In this document: positions 54,090 through 64,000 of the stretch, one piece after another | Position numbering within the stretch: the stretch's first letter is position 1 | Layout: the number at the start of each line of letters is the position of its first letter | Position numbers and translations under genes: made by a program | DNA from: Mucilaginibacter empetricola | GTDB taxonomy: Bacteria; Bacteroidota; Bacteroidia; Sphingobacteriales; Sphingobacteriaceae | Direction: 5' to 3' | Assembly: GCF_024808665.1 (NCBI RefSeq) | Contig: NZ_JANUBZ010000020.1 | Location: forward strand, 1-64,000 | Length of the DNA: 64,000 nt | Notes under the pieces: generated by a model | The model's database searches: none | What the model saw: the letters and a program-made list of their open reading frames with translations, nothing else | What the model was told of the DNA's origin: nothing

Positions 54090-55091
54090 CTATAATGGCA
54101 TTCGCGCCAATGGAGCTACATCCTGATTGGTAAATTCGCCGTTTAAATATTTATAATAACCGGCAATGGCTATCATGGCCGCATTGTCAGTACAATATTC
54201 CAGTTTAGGAATAAAACTTTGCCAGCCATTTTTTTCGCACAAAGCCTGTAAACCTAGCCTTAAACCAGTATTGGCAGATACGCCACCAGCCAGGGCGATG
54301 TCTTTTATGCCGTATTCTTTGGCTGCCTTGCTCAGTTTATTAAGCAAAATAGTCGCAATTCGTTTTTCAACTGATGCGCAAATATCATTTAAATTTTGCT
54401 GCACAAAATCGGGGTTAAGGGCAACATTATCTCTTATAAAATAAAGTATGGCAGTTTTTAATCCGCTAAAGCTAAAATCAAGTCCCGGTATTTGTGGCTC
54501 AGGGAACCGGTATTTATCCGGATTGCCCAAACGCGCGTATTTATCAATCAGCGGACCTCCTGGGTAGGGCAAACCCAGTATTTTGCTGGTTTTATCCATT
54601 GCTTCGCCAGCAGCATCGTCCAGGGTTTGGCCTATGACTTCCATATCAAAATAATCTTTCACCAAAACTATTTGCGTATGCCCGCCAGATACGGTAAGGC
54701 ATAAAAATGGAAATTGCGGTTTATTATCGCCAATAAAATGCGCCAGTACATGCGCCTGCATGTGGTTAATATCAATAAGCGGAATGTTTTTTGCCAGCGC
54801 AAAAGCCTTGGCAAATGATACCCCAACCAATAATGAGCCCAAAAGTCCGGGGCCGCGCGTAAATGCTACTGCATCAACGTCATTTTTGTTTACTTTTGCC
54901 AGCAGCAAAGCTTGTTGTACAGCAGGGACAATATTTTGTTGATGAACCCTTGAGGCCAGCTCAGGGACAACGCCGCCGTAGGCTTCGTGTATGGTTTGAT
55001 TGGCAATAACATTGCTCAATATAGCGCCATCAACACAAACCGATGCAGATGTTTCATCACATGAAGATTCGATTCCTAATATTACCGGCAA
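54090..55091 (-). CDS. tsaD: tRNA N6-adenosine threonylcarbamoyltransferase
   Basis: A 333-residue protein of the ASKHA fold. It has the opening GIESSCDETS (residues 6-15), the metal-site histidines in HMQAHVLAHF (near 109-118), and the glycine-rich GGVSANTGLR (near 272). With TsaB, TsaC and TsaE it makes t6A37 on tRNAs reading ANN codons. Length is standard. It is divergent from the tamB-like gene. Confidence 0.95.
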   Translation of the reverse strand: MPVILGIESSCDETSASVCVDGAILSNVIANQTIHEAYGGVVPELASRVHQQNIVPAVQQALLLAKVNKNDVDAVAFTRGPGLLGSLLVGVSFAKAFALAKNIPLIDINHMQAHVLAHFIGDNKPQFPFLCLTVSGGHTQIVLVKDYFDMEVIGQTLDDAAGEAMDKTSKILGLPYPGGPLIDKYARLGNPDKYRFPEPQIPGLDFSFSGLKTAILYFIRDNVALNPDFVQQNLNDICASVEKRIATILLNKLSKAAKEYGIKDIALAGGVSANTGLRLGLQALCEKNGWQSFIPKLEYCTDNAAMIAIAGYYKYLNGEFTNQDVAPLARMPL

Positions 55092-55251
55092 TTTTTGAAT
55101 TAATTAAAGTATTTAGTTATCTGTTATTGATGTTTATTATTAAACACTTAAGCTATAAAGGCTGTTTAATCGTTCATTAATCAATAATTCGATAACCCAA
55201 TTAAAGTGCAAAGTTATTAAAAAAGTACTCAAAATAGCGTTAAGTATAGTA

Positions 55252-58200
55252 TTGGTTATTTTATTGGCATTTAGCATACTATTGTTAATATTCCAATACA
55301 AACCGGTGCAAACCTGGGCTGCAAAACAAGCCGCTGGCTATTTGTCTGAAAAATTACATACCGAAATTAATATTAAGGGTTTGTATATCAAGCCTTTTTC
55401 GGCCGTAGTGCTGGATAGCTTTTATGTGCTGGATAAACAAAAAGATACGCTGTTAAGCACACCAAAACTAACCGTAAATTTAAACGAGCTTTCGATTTTC
55501 AATATATCAGATCATAGAACCATTGATTTTAAACTGATTCAGCTGGACAACGGTTCGGCATATCTTAAAAAGCTGAACGATACTACCTCTAATCTTGATT
55601 TCATTATTAATTATTTCAATTCTCCAGATACCAGCAAAACCAAAAGCAAACCCTGGAAGGTGATATTTGAAAAAGTAGCCATCAATAATTTTCATTTCCG
55701 CTATAAAAATAAGCTGGTTGATACCCTGATAAAAGGGGTGAATTTTGATGATATCGATATTAAAAATTTCAGTGCTGTTATAAAAAATATGGATCTGGTA
55801 CACCACCTGTTTAAAGGCGATGTGACCAATTTAACGCTGCGCGAAAAGAGTGGTTTTTATTTAAAGAAGTTTAATGCTAAAGCCACAGTTGATACCAACC
55901 AGATACTGGCGCAGAACCTTTATATTTTAACAGATCACTCCAGCATTAAGAACTATTTCCGGATGAAATTTAAGCGCTTTGATGACGTAGGCTCGCACAT
56001 TGAAGACAAGGTTTATATGGATGGCGATTTTCATAATTCGCAGATATCGTCAACCGATATTTCATTTTTTACCGATGGGCTGGATCACGTGAAATTTGAT
56101 TTAGGAGTTGATGGGCGCATCAGAGGCTATGTAAATAATTTGAAGGCGAAAGACCTGATGATTACCGGCGGCAAGGCCACTTATGTTAAGGGCGATTTTA
56201 GCTTGCGGGGACTGCCCGATTGGGATAACACATTTTTGGAACTTAATTTTGATGAGATAGCCACCAACAAGGCCGATATGGATTACCTGTATAGCCGGTT
56301 TACCGATACCCGCAATGCAAAGGTGCCCGATATTATTTCAAAATTCGGGAATGTTAATTTCACCGGTCGCTTCACCGGCATGCAAAATGATTTTGTGGCA
56401 TATGGTACTTTTAAAACAAAATTGGGCCGTTTTGATTCCGACATCAATCTTAAAATTGATAAAAAAGGCGTGCCATCTTATAGCGGCAAGCTAAATACCT
56501 ATGCTTTTGACATTGGCAGCCTGCTTGACCAGCAAAGTCTTGGTCGTGCAACATTTACCGCAAATATTAAAGGCAGCGGCGATGCTTTAAAAAACCTGAA
56601 TGGGAATTTGGATGCGCAGATACAGGCACTTGAATTTAATGGTTATAATTATCAAAATGTTACCGTAAACGGCACATTTAATAAAAAAGTAGCCGATGCC
56701 AAAATAGCCATCAACGACAAAAATATTAAACTCGACCTGAACGGACATGTTGATTTAAACCCGGCGTTGCCTATTTATAATATACAGGCTGACGTAGCTG
56801 ACGCGAGGCTGCACACCCTGAAGCTTGTTGACGATACAGTTACCGTTACCTCGCAAATTAAAACCAACATAGCGGGCACCGATCTGCGCAATATTGTTGG
56901 CAGCGTCGAACTGAAAAAATTAAGGATAGTTGATCCGCGGCATAATTATGTGGTGGATTCTATTTTAGTAAATTCAAGTGGATCGGGAGAAGAAAAACAA
57001 CTTTCGCTTAAATCCGACATTGCGGATGGTACCATAAAAGGGAACTATGACCTGGCAACTTTGCCGTCGTATTTTAAAACGGTAATTAAAAAGTATATTC
57101 CTTCGTTAAAAACTCAAATTTTTAAGCCAAGCCCCGAAAACTTTACGCTTAACGTAACGCTTAAAAATACCGACCCGGTATTTGCCCTTTTTATGCCCGA
57201 TTTAAAGATACCAGATCAGGGGGTGATAGTTGGTCAGTTTAATTCTGAAAGTAAAATAGCCACTATTAACGCCTATATCAAAACCATAAAATATGACAAA
57301 ATAGTTTTTCACGATTTTATTATTGATGAAAACACCAATGATAAAAGCCTTGGATTGAACTTGTCGTTAAGCAAAGTTGATATAACAGATAGCCTGGTTA
57401 TCAAAAATATCACGATCAGCAACTTACTTAATAAGGATAGTTTAGATTTTAACATTAAGCTATCGGACATGAATGCCGTGAATCAACTGGATCTTTATGG
57501 ACTGGTAAATTTTTCGCGCGACAGCTCTGTTAAAGTACAGCTGCTGCCATCAGACGTTATTTTGGAGCATGAATACTGGCGTTTGCAGGAAAAAGTAAAA
57601 ATCGGTTTCCGTGATGGTAAAACCGACGTATCTGGTTTCGAATTATCTAACGGTAATCAAAAGGTGAAAATTGACGGTATTATTTCTGATAACCCTGAGG
57701 ATGTGCTGAAGTTGTCGTTCGATAAATTCAGTATGGCTACCTTTAATCAGCTTACGCGAACAACGGGGATTAAATTAAAAGGAACGTTAAATGGGGATGT
57801 TAAATTCACGTCGATTATAAATTCGCCGGGTGTGGACGCTAATTTGGGGATTGACTCGCTGGTGATGAATAAAACGTTGGTAGGCGATGTTAAACTTCAA
57901 TCGGTTTTAGGTTCTGACAGGAGTCAGGCCAGCGTGAAACTGAATATTAATAACCAGGGCCTGGAAACCATGAATGTTGACGGGGTATACCACATGGGCA
58001 AAGATGTGACCGACAATCTGGATTTTAAAGTGAAGATGGATAAAACGGAGGCCATTATTTTTGAACCGTTTATCAGAGATCTGGTGTCGGATATTAAAGG
58101 TACCGTTTCAACTGATCTTAAACTGAGCGGGCCGCCGTCAAAACCAAAACTGAATGGTAAGGTGATGTTGAATAACACCGGCGTTACGGTAATTTATCTG

Positions 58201-59706
58201 AAAACCCCCTATGTCATATCAGATACACTGGATGTTGAAAACAGTGTGATAAAGCTTAACAAAATGGTGTTAAGGGATAATAAGAAAGGCGTTGGTATTG
58301 TTAACGGAACGGTGGATATGAGTGATCCTTCCAACCCGGATATTGAAGCCGTACTTGATGCGAATAACCTGATGGCATTAAATACTACATTTAAAGATAA
58401 TCACCTGTATTTTGGAACGGCCTACGGAACCGGTCGCTTTAGCTTTAATGGTCCTGTTGATAACATGAAAATTGATATCAAAGCTAAAACAGAAGCAGGC
58501 ACCATTTTCAATATTCCTTTAAATACCTCCTTAACCGCAGGCGAATACGACTTTATAAAATTTGTTAGCCATAACGATACTACTAAACAAAAGCCATCGC
58601 TGGATAGAGCTTTTAATGGTGTTACCCTGAATTTTGATTTAACGGTAGATGAAAAGACAGTGGTAAAAATTACAACTGATTATGGTGTACTGGAAGGCAG
58701 CGGGCAGGCAAAGGATCTAAAACTAAACATTAATAGCCTGGGCGATTTTGAAATGTTTGGCGACTTTTTAATTACAACAGGAAAATTTGAATTTACCGCC
58801 AAAAACTTTATCAGCAAAAACTTCACTGTTAACCAGGGCGGCACTATCCGCTGGACGGGCAATCCATCCAATGCAACCATTAACCTTAATGCCATTTATG
58901 AGGTAAGGACAGATATTTCGCCTTTATACCAGGCAGCGGGTTCACAATCGCCCAAAGGCCACTCGCTTGAGTTGGTGCAGGCTGAGTTAATACTAACCAA
59001 AACACTGTTACAGCCGGATATCAATTTCGATTTCAATTTCCCACTCGATCCATCAATTAAAGATGATTTGAGTAATTATTTGGCCGATAACAACAATCGC
59101 AGTCAGCAGGCACTAAGTATTATTGTGAGGCGTAATTTTTCCAACGGGGCCAACAGTAACTTAACCAACCAGGTAGTAAACACCGCCGGCGAGGTAATAA
59201 GCGAGTTCACCTTTAATAAATTAAATAGCTTTATTTCGCAGTCAAACATTAAAGGGTTTGACCTTAACATTCGATCATTTAATGATTTTAGCGCAACGTA
59301 TAGGGTGAAAGACCGGTTGATATTTACCGGCAGTTTGTTTAATACAGAATCGGGCAGTAACGATCTTTTTCAGAATAGCGGAGGTACCTTGTTTAACTCC
59401 AACTTTAATCAGTTAACCAAGGATTTTGAGGCGCAATACCTTATTCAAAAAGATGGTAATTTAAGTGCGCGGTATTCGTACAGAGTACTTAACAGTACTA
59501 CGTTAAATACCCTGTACGATCAGTTAAGTGTGCAATACGTAAACGGTGTAGGTTTAGTATATCAACGCGATTTTGATACGTTTGCTGAGTTCTTCAAAAC
59601 CATATTCAAAAAACAACAGAAAAAACAACCTGTAACACCCAACCCTGTACCTACGCCGGGGGCATTAAATACTAATGATGTTAAACCTGTTGATGACGAT
59701 CAATGA
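55252..59706 (+). CDS. TamB-like translocation/assembly module protein
   Basis: A 1484-residue protein with an N-terminal membrane anchor, a long repetitive beta-rich middle region and the TamB C-terminal domain (about 1100-1450, with DITLNLTVDE-like and [23 protein letters not shown] segments). TamB/AsmA-like proteins bridge inner and outer membranes for lipid transport or outer-membrane protein assembly. The first NTG start is TTG at 55252, which falls inside the membrane helix. The open frame reaches back to 55159 and encodes KKVLKIALSIV before it, so a non-standard start (for example ATT at 55216) is possible. Its 3' end overlaps ribBA by 7 bp. Confidence 0.88.
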   Translation: MVILLAFSILLLIFQYKPVQTWAAKQAAGYLSEKLHTEINIKGLYIKPFSAVVLDSFYVLDKQKDTLLSTPKLTVNLNELSIFNISDHRTIDFKLIQLDNGSAYLKKLNDTTSNLDFIINYFNSPDTSKTKSKPWKVIFEKVAINNFHFRYKNKLVDTLIKGVNFDDIDIKNFSAVIKNMDLVHHLFKGDVTNLTLREKSGFYLKKFNAKATVDTNQILAQNLYILTDHSSIKNYFRMKFKRFDDVGSHIEDKVYMDGDFHNSQISSTDISFFTDGLDHVKFDLGVDGRIRGYVNNLKAKDLMITGGKATYVKGDFSLRGLPDWDNTFLELNFDEIATNKADMDYLYSRFTDTRNAKVPDIISKFGNVNFTGRFTGMQNDFVAYGTFKTKLGRFDSDINLKIDKKGVPSYSGKLNTYAFDIGSLLDQQSLGRATFTANIKGSGDALKNLNGNLDAQIQALEFNGYNYQNVTVNGTFNKKVADAKIAINDKNIKLDLNGHVDLNPALPIYNIQADVADARLHTLKLVDDTVTVTSQIKTNIAGTDLRNIVGSVELKKLRIVDPRHNYVVDSILVNSSGSGEEKQLSLKSDIADGTIKGNYDLATLPSYFKTVIKKYIPSLKTQIFKPSPENFTLNVTLKNTDPVFALFMPDLKIPDQGVIVGQFNSESKIATINAYIKTIKYDKIVFHDFIIDENTNDKSLGLNLSLSKVDITDSLVIKNITISNLLNKDSLDFNIKLSDMNAVNQLDLYGLVNFSRDSSVKVQLLPSDVILEHEYWRLQEKVKIGFRDGKTDVSGFELSNGNQKVKIDGIISDNPEDVLKLSFDKFSMATFNQLTRTTGIKLKGTLNGDVKFTSIINSPGVDANLGIDSLVMNKTLVGDVKLQSVLGSDRSQASVKLNINNQGLETMNVDGVYHMGKDVTDNLDFKVKMDKTEAIIFEPFIRDLVSDIKGTVSTDLKLSGPPSKPKLNGKVMLNNTGVTVIYLKTPYVISDTLDVENSVIKLNKMVLRDNKKGVGIVNGTVDMSDPSNPDIEAVLDANNLMALNTTFKDNHLYFGTAYGTGRFSFNGPVDNMKIDIKAKTEAGTIFNIPLNTSLTAGEYDFIKFVSHNDTTKQKPSLDRAFNGVTLNFDLTVDEKTVVKITTDYGVLEGSGQAKDLKLNINSLGDFEMFGDFLITTGKFEFTAKNFISKNFTVNQGGTIRWTGNPSNATINLNAIYEVRTDISPLYQAAGSQSPKGHSLELVQAELILTKTLLQPDINFDFNFPLDPSIKDDLSNYLADNNNRSQQALSIIVRRNFSNGANSNLTNQVVNTAGEVISEFTFNKLNSFISQSNIKGFDLNIRSFNDFSATYRVKDRLIFTGSLFNTESGSNDLFQNSGGTLFNSNFNQLTKDFEAQYLIQKDGNLSARYSYRVLNSTTLNTLYDQLSVQYVNGVGLVYQRDFDTFAEFFKTIFKKQQKKQPVTPNPVPTPGALNTNDVKPVDDDQ

Positions 59707-60902
59707 TCAAGCATGATAGCATGATCCATTTTGTCTCTTTTGGTTTTTAAATAAGCTTCGTTATGTTTGTTTGGCGCAATTTCAATAGGCACGTTTTCAA
59801 CTACCTCCAGGCCATAGCCAATAAGGCCGGCTCGTTTCGTAGGATTGTTGGTCATTAAACGCATTTTTGAAATACCCAGGCTGCGTAATATCTGTGCCCC
59901 AACGCCATAATCGCGCTGATCCATCTTAAAGCCCAGTTCCAAATTAGCTTCAACGGTATCCATGCCATTTTCCTGCAAATGATATGCCTTAAGCTTGTTG
60001 ATAAGGCCAATGCCGCGACCTTCCTGGTTCATATATACCACAACACCTTTGCCTTCGCGGTTTATCATTTCCATGGCTTTGTGTAATTGCGGGCCGCAAT
60101 CACAACGGCATGATCCGAATATATCGCCGGTGACGCATGAGCTGTGTACACGCACCAATACAGGCTCGCCGGGTTCCCAGGTGCCCTTTACAAGCGCCAG
60201 ATGATGGTCGCCGTTATCAACCTGCGTGTAAGCAATCATATCGAAATCGCCCCATTGGGTTGGCATTTTTACGGACACATCCTTACGAACTAAAGTCTCG
60301 GTAGCTAAACGGTAGGCGATGAGGTCTTTTATAGAGATGATTTTTAAATCAAATTCTTTAGCTATTTCTAACAGATCGGGCAGACGGGCCATTTCGCCAT
60401 CCTCCTTAATAATTTCGCAAATTACACCGGCAGGTTCAAACCCAGCCATCACAGCCAGGTCAATTGCCGCCTCAGTGTGCCCTGCACGGCGCAGTACACC
60501 GCCGTCCTTAGCAATCAATGGAAATATATGACCCGGCCTTCCCAGGTCTTCAGGCTTGGTTGCAGGGTCAATAAGAGCCAGTGTGGTTCTTGACCTATCT
60601 GATGCCGAAATCCCAGTGGTGCATCCGGCCAGTAAATCAACAGAAACGGTAAAGTTGGTTTCGTGCGAAGTGGTATTATGACTAACCATCGGCTCCAGTT
60701 CCAGCTCTCTAGCGCGTTTTTGTGAAATAGGGGCACAAACCAAACCGCGGCCCTGGCGGATCATGAAATTTATAGTTTCGGGTGTAGCATTATGGGCGGC
60801 TGTCAAAAAATCGCCTTCATTTTCGCGATCTTCGTCATCAACCACTATAATGGTTTTCCCGTTTTTTATAGCTTCTATTGCTTCTTGAATTGTATTTAGC
60901 AT
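59700..60902 (-). CDS. ribBA: bifunctional DHBP synthase / GTP cyclohydrolase II
   Basis: A 400-residue fusion. Residues about 1-200 are RibB ([11 protein letters not shown] near residue 22, [23 protein letters not shown] near 130-150). Residues about 205-400 are RibA, with zinc cysteines in [15 protein letters not shown] and the GRGIGL motif. They make the two precursors of riboflavin. No FMN riboswitch is apparent in the about 170-bp upstream region. It overlaps the convergent TamB-like gene by 7 bp. Confidence 0.95.
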   Translation of the reverse strand: MLNTIQEAIEAIKNGKTIIVVDDEDRENEGDFLTAAHNATPETINFMIRQGRGLVCAPISQKRARELELEPMVSHNTTSHETNFTVSVDLLAGCTTGISASDRSRTTLALIDPATKPEDLGRPGHIFPLIAKDGGVLRRAGHTEAAIDLAVMAGFEPAGVICEIIKEDGEMARLPDLLEIAKEFDLKIISIKDLIAYRLATETLVRKDVSVKMPTQWGDFDMIAYTQVDNGDHHLALVKGTWEPGEPVLVRVHSSCVTGDIFGSCRCDCGPQLHKAMEMINREGKGVVVYMNQEGRGIGLINKLKAYHLQENGMDTVEANLELGFKMDQRDYGVGAQILRSLGISKMRLMTNNPTKRAGLIGYGLEVVENVPIEIAPNKHNEAYLKTKRDKMDHAIMLDH

Positions 60903-60959
60903 GCTTAAGGCATTTTAATACACCTAGTTGTATACCAGGCATACTTAGTTTTATTTATA

Positions 60960-60967
60960 CAAAAATA
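60960..60967 (-). promoter_or_regulatory. -7 box upstream of ribBA
   Basis: On the minus strand TATTTTTG matches TAnnTTTG, about 58 bp before the ribBA ATG. No -33 TTG at normal spacing. Motif call only. Confidence 0.4.
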
Positions 60968-61079
60968 AAGTTTGGCGGCGTTAATCTGGTCTCCGCTGTG
61001 TAAATATGTACTGATCGGCCGAGCTATTAGTTGCCCGGCTGACTAATTAATTTTTATTGGTGCAAAAAAACGAAGGTAA

Positions 61080-62507
61080 TCAGGCGGTGGCTTTTCGTTT
61101 AAATAGTTTGTTAAAAAAACGCTTATATAGTTCCATGTCGAACAGTACAGAGTCTGTTGCTGCTTTGTACGACAGGAAAAAGCCGATGGGCGTTATGATA
61201 AAAATAGCTACCCAAGAGCCAATTATCGGGGACAGGTCGCCATCTTTAGCTGATTTTTCGCCAATGGTTGATATAATGTAGTAGATAAGGAAAAATATCA
61301 CCGAAACCACCACAGGCAACCCAAGGCCGCCCTTACGGATGATGGCACCAAGCGGAGCACCAATTAAAAACAAGGCAATACAGGCAGCGGATAGGGTGAA
61401 TTTTTTTTGATACTCCAATATAGCCCTGCGGATGTTATTGGTCAAATCCTTACTTCTCTCCGATCTGTTTCTGATCAAATCCTGAATGGAACGCGCTTCG
61501 CTCGAGGCGTTTTGTACTGCACTTATTTGTTGATTGGTCTTGAGTCCTTCCAAAGGCTGGCCGTTTGAAGCAATAGTATGCTTTACCACGTCAGACTTTG
61601 CCGGGATATAAAAATATTTTACGTAGCTGCTGATCAATTTAAAGTTTACCAGTAAGGTGCTGTCTTCCTGCCGCCTGTTTAGGTTCTCGGTTTCTTTAAG
61701 TTGTTTTAAATTCATCATCTGCAAGGCCGATTTAAATTCATTCTCATCGGTGCGGTGAATTTTTGCCATACCCGAAATGTCAAAACGCTGTTCCGTTTCT
61801 TTAAAACGACGGCGTATTAAACGCTGGCGTAAATTATAATTTGAAGTTCCCGGCGTTTCAGAGTAGCTAACACCATCCGTAAGCTTCAATACCAGGTATT
61901 TTCCGCTCGGTGTACGATACATTACACCTTCTTTGGCAATCAAAACATCGGTATTATTTTGTGCGGCATTTTTGGTGTAAATCATAATGTCGTGCAGGGT
62001 TTGCCCATCTGCATCTTTTCTTTTTACGCGGATAGCATAGCCTGGAAAGCTACTACTGAATACCCCTTCGGGCAAAAAATTGGCTGATTTTTGCTGCCGG
62101 GCATCGTATAAAAGCGAATAATATTTCAGATTGGCAATGGGCAGCATATAATCGGAAAATAAAAACGCTACAATACTTAGCAGCGAAATTACAACCAGCA
62201 TAGGCATCATGGCCCTGCGTAATGATATACCGGCCGATTTTATGGCAACCAGCTCATAGTTTTCACCAAGGCTGCCATAAGTCATAATACACGACAGTAA
62301 TACCGATAAAGGCAAAGCCATTTGTACATTGGTTGCCGATGCGTACATCATTAACTCAACTATAACGTACCATTCAAAACCCTTGCCTATTAAATCATCG
62401 ATGTATTTAAATAAAAATAGCATCAACAAAACAAACATTACAATAAGAAAGGTGACTAAAAAAGGCCTTATGAAAGCTTTAAGTATTAAAAGATGTATTT
62501 TTTTCAT
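61080..62507 (-). CDS. LptF/LptG family permease
   Basis: A 475-residue inner-membrane protein: three N-terminal membrane helices (about 10-125, including LLSCIMTYGSLGENYELVAIKSAGISLRRAMMP, the coupling-helix region), a periplasmic domain (about 130-370) and three C-terminal helices (about 375-465). This is the LptF/G permease of the lipopolysaccharide export machine LptBFGC. Bacteroidota members are longer than those of E. coli, as here. Neighbours are housekeeping genes. Confidence 0.9.
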   Translation of the reverse strand: MKKIHLLILKAFIRPFLVTFLIVMFVLLMLFLFKYIDDLIGKGFEWYVIVELMMYASATNVQMALPLSVLLSCIMTYGSLGENYELVAIKSAGISLRRAMMPMLVVISLLSIVAFLFSDYMLPIANLKYYSLLYDARQQKSANFLPEGVFSSSFPGYAIRVKRKDADGQTLHDIMIYTKNAAQNNTDVLIAKEGVMYRTPSGKYLVLKLTDGVSYSETPGTSNYNLRQRLIRRRFKETEQRFDISGMAKIHRTDENEFKSALQMMNLKQLKETENLNRRQEDSTLLVNFKLISSYVKYFYIPAKSDVVKHTIASNGQPLEGLKTNQQISAVQNASSEARSIQDLIRNRSERSKDLTNNIRRAILEYQKKFTLSAACIALFLIGAPLGAIIRKGGLGLPVVVSVIFFLIYYIISTIGEKSAKDGDLSPIIGSWVAIFIITPIGFFLSYKAATDSVLFDMELYKRFFNKLFKRKATA

Positions 62508-62626
62508 TTAAAACGCCTGGTTGTACCATTGGTTACCATTATGAAAATGGGTTATTTGTACTGTGTTAGCAGCAATAACGGCACATCATATGTTTACAGT
62601 ACAAAAGTAGGTATAATTAGATGTTT

Positions 62627-63007
62627 TTAAGCTCCCAAAACGCTAATGAGATACTCAATCTGGTTATTCCAGATAAGTTTGCGTTCGCTTATGGCATCTT
62701 CAGTGGCAAAGTCGGTTATCGCTAAAGCTACATCGTTAGTAAGTTCGTCCTGAAGAATTTCCATTTCAAAGTAGAATTGGGGTTCGTCATCAACCCACTT
62801 AAACCGTACCAGTTTGTTTTCTTTTTGCAGCAGCAGTTTGGCCTTTTGCTGCTCGCCATCCCAGGTAAAGGTGTAAACCTGGTCCTTAATATTTACATCA
62901 TCAGCAAACCATTGAGTAAGCCCGTTAGGCTCATTTAAAAAGCCGTACAATATCCGTGGAGACGATTTTATTTCATATTCAATAGTAAATTTCTTCTTTT
63001 CAGACAT
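62627..63007 (-). CDS. START-like domain protein
   Basis: A 126-residue SRPBCC/START-like protein of the AHSA1-related type. It opens KKKFTIEYEIKSSPRILYGFLNEPNGLTQWFADDVN, with later strands KLVRFKWVDDEPQFYFEM. Such cytoplasmic proteins bind hydrophobic ligands; the ligand is unknown. It is common in Bacteroidota as a stand-alone gene beside housekeeping genes. Confidence 0.85.
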   Translation of the reverse strand: MSEKKKFTIEYEIKSSPRILYGFLNEPNGLTQWFADDVNIKDQVYTFTWDGEQQKAKLLLQKENKLVRFKWVDDEPQFYFEMEILQDELTNDVALAITDFATEDAISERKLIWNNQIEYLISVLGA

Positions 63008-63079
63008 GGGCGTTTATAATTGGAAACCAGTATAATGATGTAAATGTTAACATTTTTTCTAAAGAAAACGAATTTATCC

Positions 63080-63087
63080 TATATTTG
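63080..63087 (+). promoter_or_regulatory. -7 box upstream of the tRNA region
   Basis: TATATTTG matches TAnnTTTG. It lies between the START-like gene and the tRNA-Met locus and is followed by a 150-bp leader that includes the degenerate tRNA copy. It may drive the tRNA. Confidence 0.5.
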
Positions 63088-63181
63088 CAAACCTTTTTAA
63101 AACGGGGCAGGCTTTAATTAACCGAAAGGCGAAATATAAACAATTAAAGGCATTGTCGTTTTAAAATAAAATCCGCGTCGC

Positions 63182-63388
63182 GGCGGACGGCAGTTCTGAA
63201 AGTAATTGCGAATAAGATATAACCATAATAAATAAAAACCCGGCGGGGTAGCTCAGATGGTTAGAGCGTAGGATTCATATCCACCACAAGGCGGACGGCA
63301 GTTCTGGAAATAAACGTGATATAGAATATAACCATAATAAATAAAAACCCGGCGGGGTAGCTCAGATGGTTAGAGCGTAGGATTCATA
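63182..63388 (+). repeat. tandem duplication containing the tRNA-Met 5' half
   Basis: Unit A (63182-63279) and unit B (63290-63388) are direct repeats with a period of about 108 bp. The last 63 bases are identical (63217-63279 and 63326-63388), covering the upstream flank and the tRNA from base 1 through the anticodon loop. Both units open with GGCGGACGGCAGTTCTG, which resembles the tRNA variable/T-arm sequence AAGGTCGGCAGTTC. Confidence 0.9.
63242..63305 (+). pseudogene. degenerate tRNA-Met copy
   Basis: The 5' half (63242-63279) matches the intact tRNA at 63351-63427 base for base through the anticodon CAT. After that the sequence becomes TCCACCACAAGGCGGACGG, so the anticodon stem, T-arm and acceptor 3' strand cannot form. 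It is therefore not a working tRNA. Confidence 0.85.
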
Positions 63389-63427
63389 ACCCTAAGGTCG
63401 GCAGTTCGATCCTGCTCCCCGCTACCA
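63351..63427 (+). tRNA. tRNA-Met (CAT), elongator-like
   Basis: A 77-base cloverleaf. The acceptor GGCGGGG pairs with CCCCGCT (with a G-U at 1:72), then discriminator A and encoded CCA. The D-arm is GCTC/GAGC, the anticodon loop TTCATAA, and the T-arm GGCAG-TTCGATC-CTGCT (one G-U). The innermost anticodon-stem pair is A-C. The D-arm and lack of a 1:72 mismatch favour elongator over initiator tRNA-Met; lysidine-type Ile-CAU cannot be fully excluded. Confidence 0.88.
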
Positions 63428-64000
63428 AACACGCAAAATTGGAATACTCTAGCTGTAAAGTGGATATTCCAATTTTTGTTTTAGTCATAACCTGCTTTAA
63501 ATAAGCCAAATACAAAAACACAAAATTAATTCTTGAAGTTCGACATTGATCGGTTTTGCGGTTATATGATATTCCGTCGGGGAAGAGCAAATGTTGCAGT
63601 CTTTGCTTGATGTTGTAATCGGCAGAAAGCCACTTTTTAGGCAGATTTATAGCGAAATCAATAGCATTCTGAACACAATCATCAAGGTTCGACATTTCAA
63701 GTGTTGCCTTATTCAGCTCACTTTCCAGCACTTCCTTTTCTTCGTTATACTTTGCCATGTACTTATAATAAAGCTCGCTTGGTATTTCTTCATCCATCAA
63801 TCGTTCTTCTAAGCGGGCAATTTTTTTATTGAGTTCTGCATGCTTTTCCTGCAACACAGCTCGTTCGTCTATATACCCTTTTGAATACTGGTTAAAGGTT
63901 GCAACGGCTTGCTGCTTGATGAGCTGGAGCACATCGCTCGGGAAGTCGAGCGCAAACCACTCTAGTATCTCGGCAAAGCGTTGATTAAGGACATTGGCAC
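63384..64000 (-). CDS. large serine recombinase C-terminal part (partial, runs off the window)
   Basis: The frame is open from the window edge (64000) to a stop at 63384. It reads NVLNQRFAEILEWFALDFPSD at the edge, then a coiled-coil (ERAVLQEKHAELNKKIARLEERL) and the LLFPDGISYNRKTDQCRTSRIN segment, typical of the C-terminal end of Bacteroidota serine recombinases. The last about 14 residues (CLVAGSRIELPTLGL) are read antisense through the tRNA-Met gene, so the natural end of the gene is probably upstream of the tRNA. The catalytic domain is outside the window. The gene marks the likely edge of an integrated element. Confidence 0.72.
   Translation of the reverse strand, partial: ANVLNQRFAEILEWFALDFPSDVLQLIKQQAVATFNQYSKGYIDERAVLQEKHAELNKKIARLEERLMDEEIPSELYYKYMAKYNEEKEVLESELNKATLEMSNLDDCVQNAIDFAINLPKKWLSADYNIKQRLQHLLFPDGISYNRKTDQCRTSRINFVFLYLAYLKQVMTKTKIGISTLQLEYSNFACLVAGSRIELPTLGL

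Noticed and set aside
60903..61079. FMN riboswitch upstream of ribBA
   Set aside because: The leader is too short for a full RFN element after the -7 box, and its conserved core was not seen.

Overview
The window is chromosomal DNA from a Bacteroidota bacterium, most likely family Sphingobacteriaceae (Mucilaginibacter/Pedobacter-like). Evidence: moderate-to-low GC, little Shine-Dalgarno signal, -7 boxes of the TAnnTTTG type, and family content typical of the group (ASPIC/UnbV-VCBS lipoproteins, DUF6515, DUF6702 and DUF6090-like proteins, GH89, TamB, LptF/G, START-like, Bacteroidota-size ParC/ParE). The genus is inferred from gene content only.

Layout. 0-5 kb: Spy-like periplasmic protein, degenerate receiver protein, Crp/Fnr regulator with a pirin, a secreted phosphodiesterase-like protein, and a convergent pair of cell-wall hydrolases (M15 peptidase, GH25 lysozyme). 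5-10 kb: AraC regulator with an alcohol dehydrogenase, YeiH transporter, cytidine deaminase, SGNH hydrolase, NTF2-like protein. 10-16.6 kb: YdeI-like protein, topoisomerase IV subunit A, a 26-codon hydrophobic ORF, DUF4440 protein, DUF6090-like membrane protein, RlmF. 16.8-21.5 kb: proline-repeat DUF6515 protein, then AraC, OYE-type alkene reductase, cupin and SDR on one strand. 21.5-24.3 kb: lipoproteins, a diheme-motif cytochrome P460 protein and a second Spy-like protein. 24.4-31.6 kb: a minus-strand block made of three duplicated gene families (two CRTAC1/ASPIC lipoproteins, two AhpD-like carboxymuconolactone decarboxylases, two single-pass membrane proteins). 31.7-40.8 kb: topoisomerase IV subunit B, permease, and two sensor kinases that converge. 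41-44.3 kb: PadR / HAAS-domain / CPBP protease module with a repeated operator, then DUF6702 and HupE. 44.3-53.7 kb: M1 peptidase, AraC plus siderophore-interacting protein, patatin-like phospholipase and alpha/beta hydrolase in divergent arrangement, alpha-N-acetylglucosaminidase. 53.8-63 kb: 56-aa membrane ORF, TsaD, TamB, RibBA, LptF/G, START-like protein. 63-64 kb: a tRNA-Met gene preceded by a tandemly duplicated, degenerate tRNA copy and followed on the minus strand by the end of a large serine-recombinase-like gene that reads antisense into the tRNA, i.e. the probable edge of an integrated element.

Most regulators sit next to a likely target (Crp-pirin, AraC-ADH, AraC-alkene reductase, PadR-HAAS-CPBP, AraC-SIP). 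Several intergenic regions carry perfect bidirectional terminators, and three dispersed repeats or att-like sequences supply the 3' ends of neighbouring genes.
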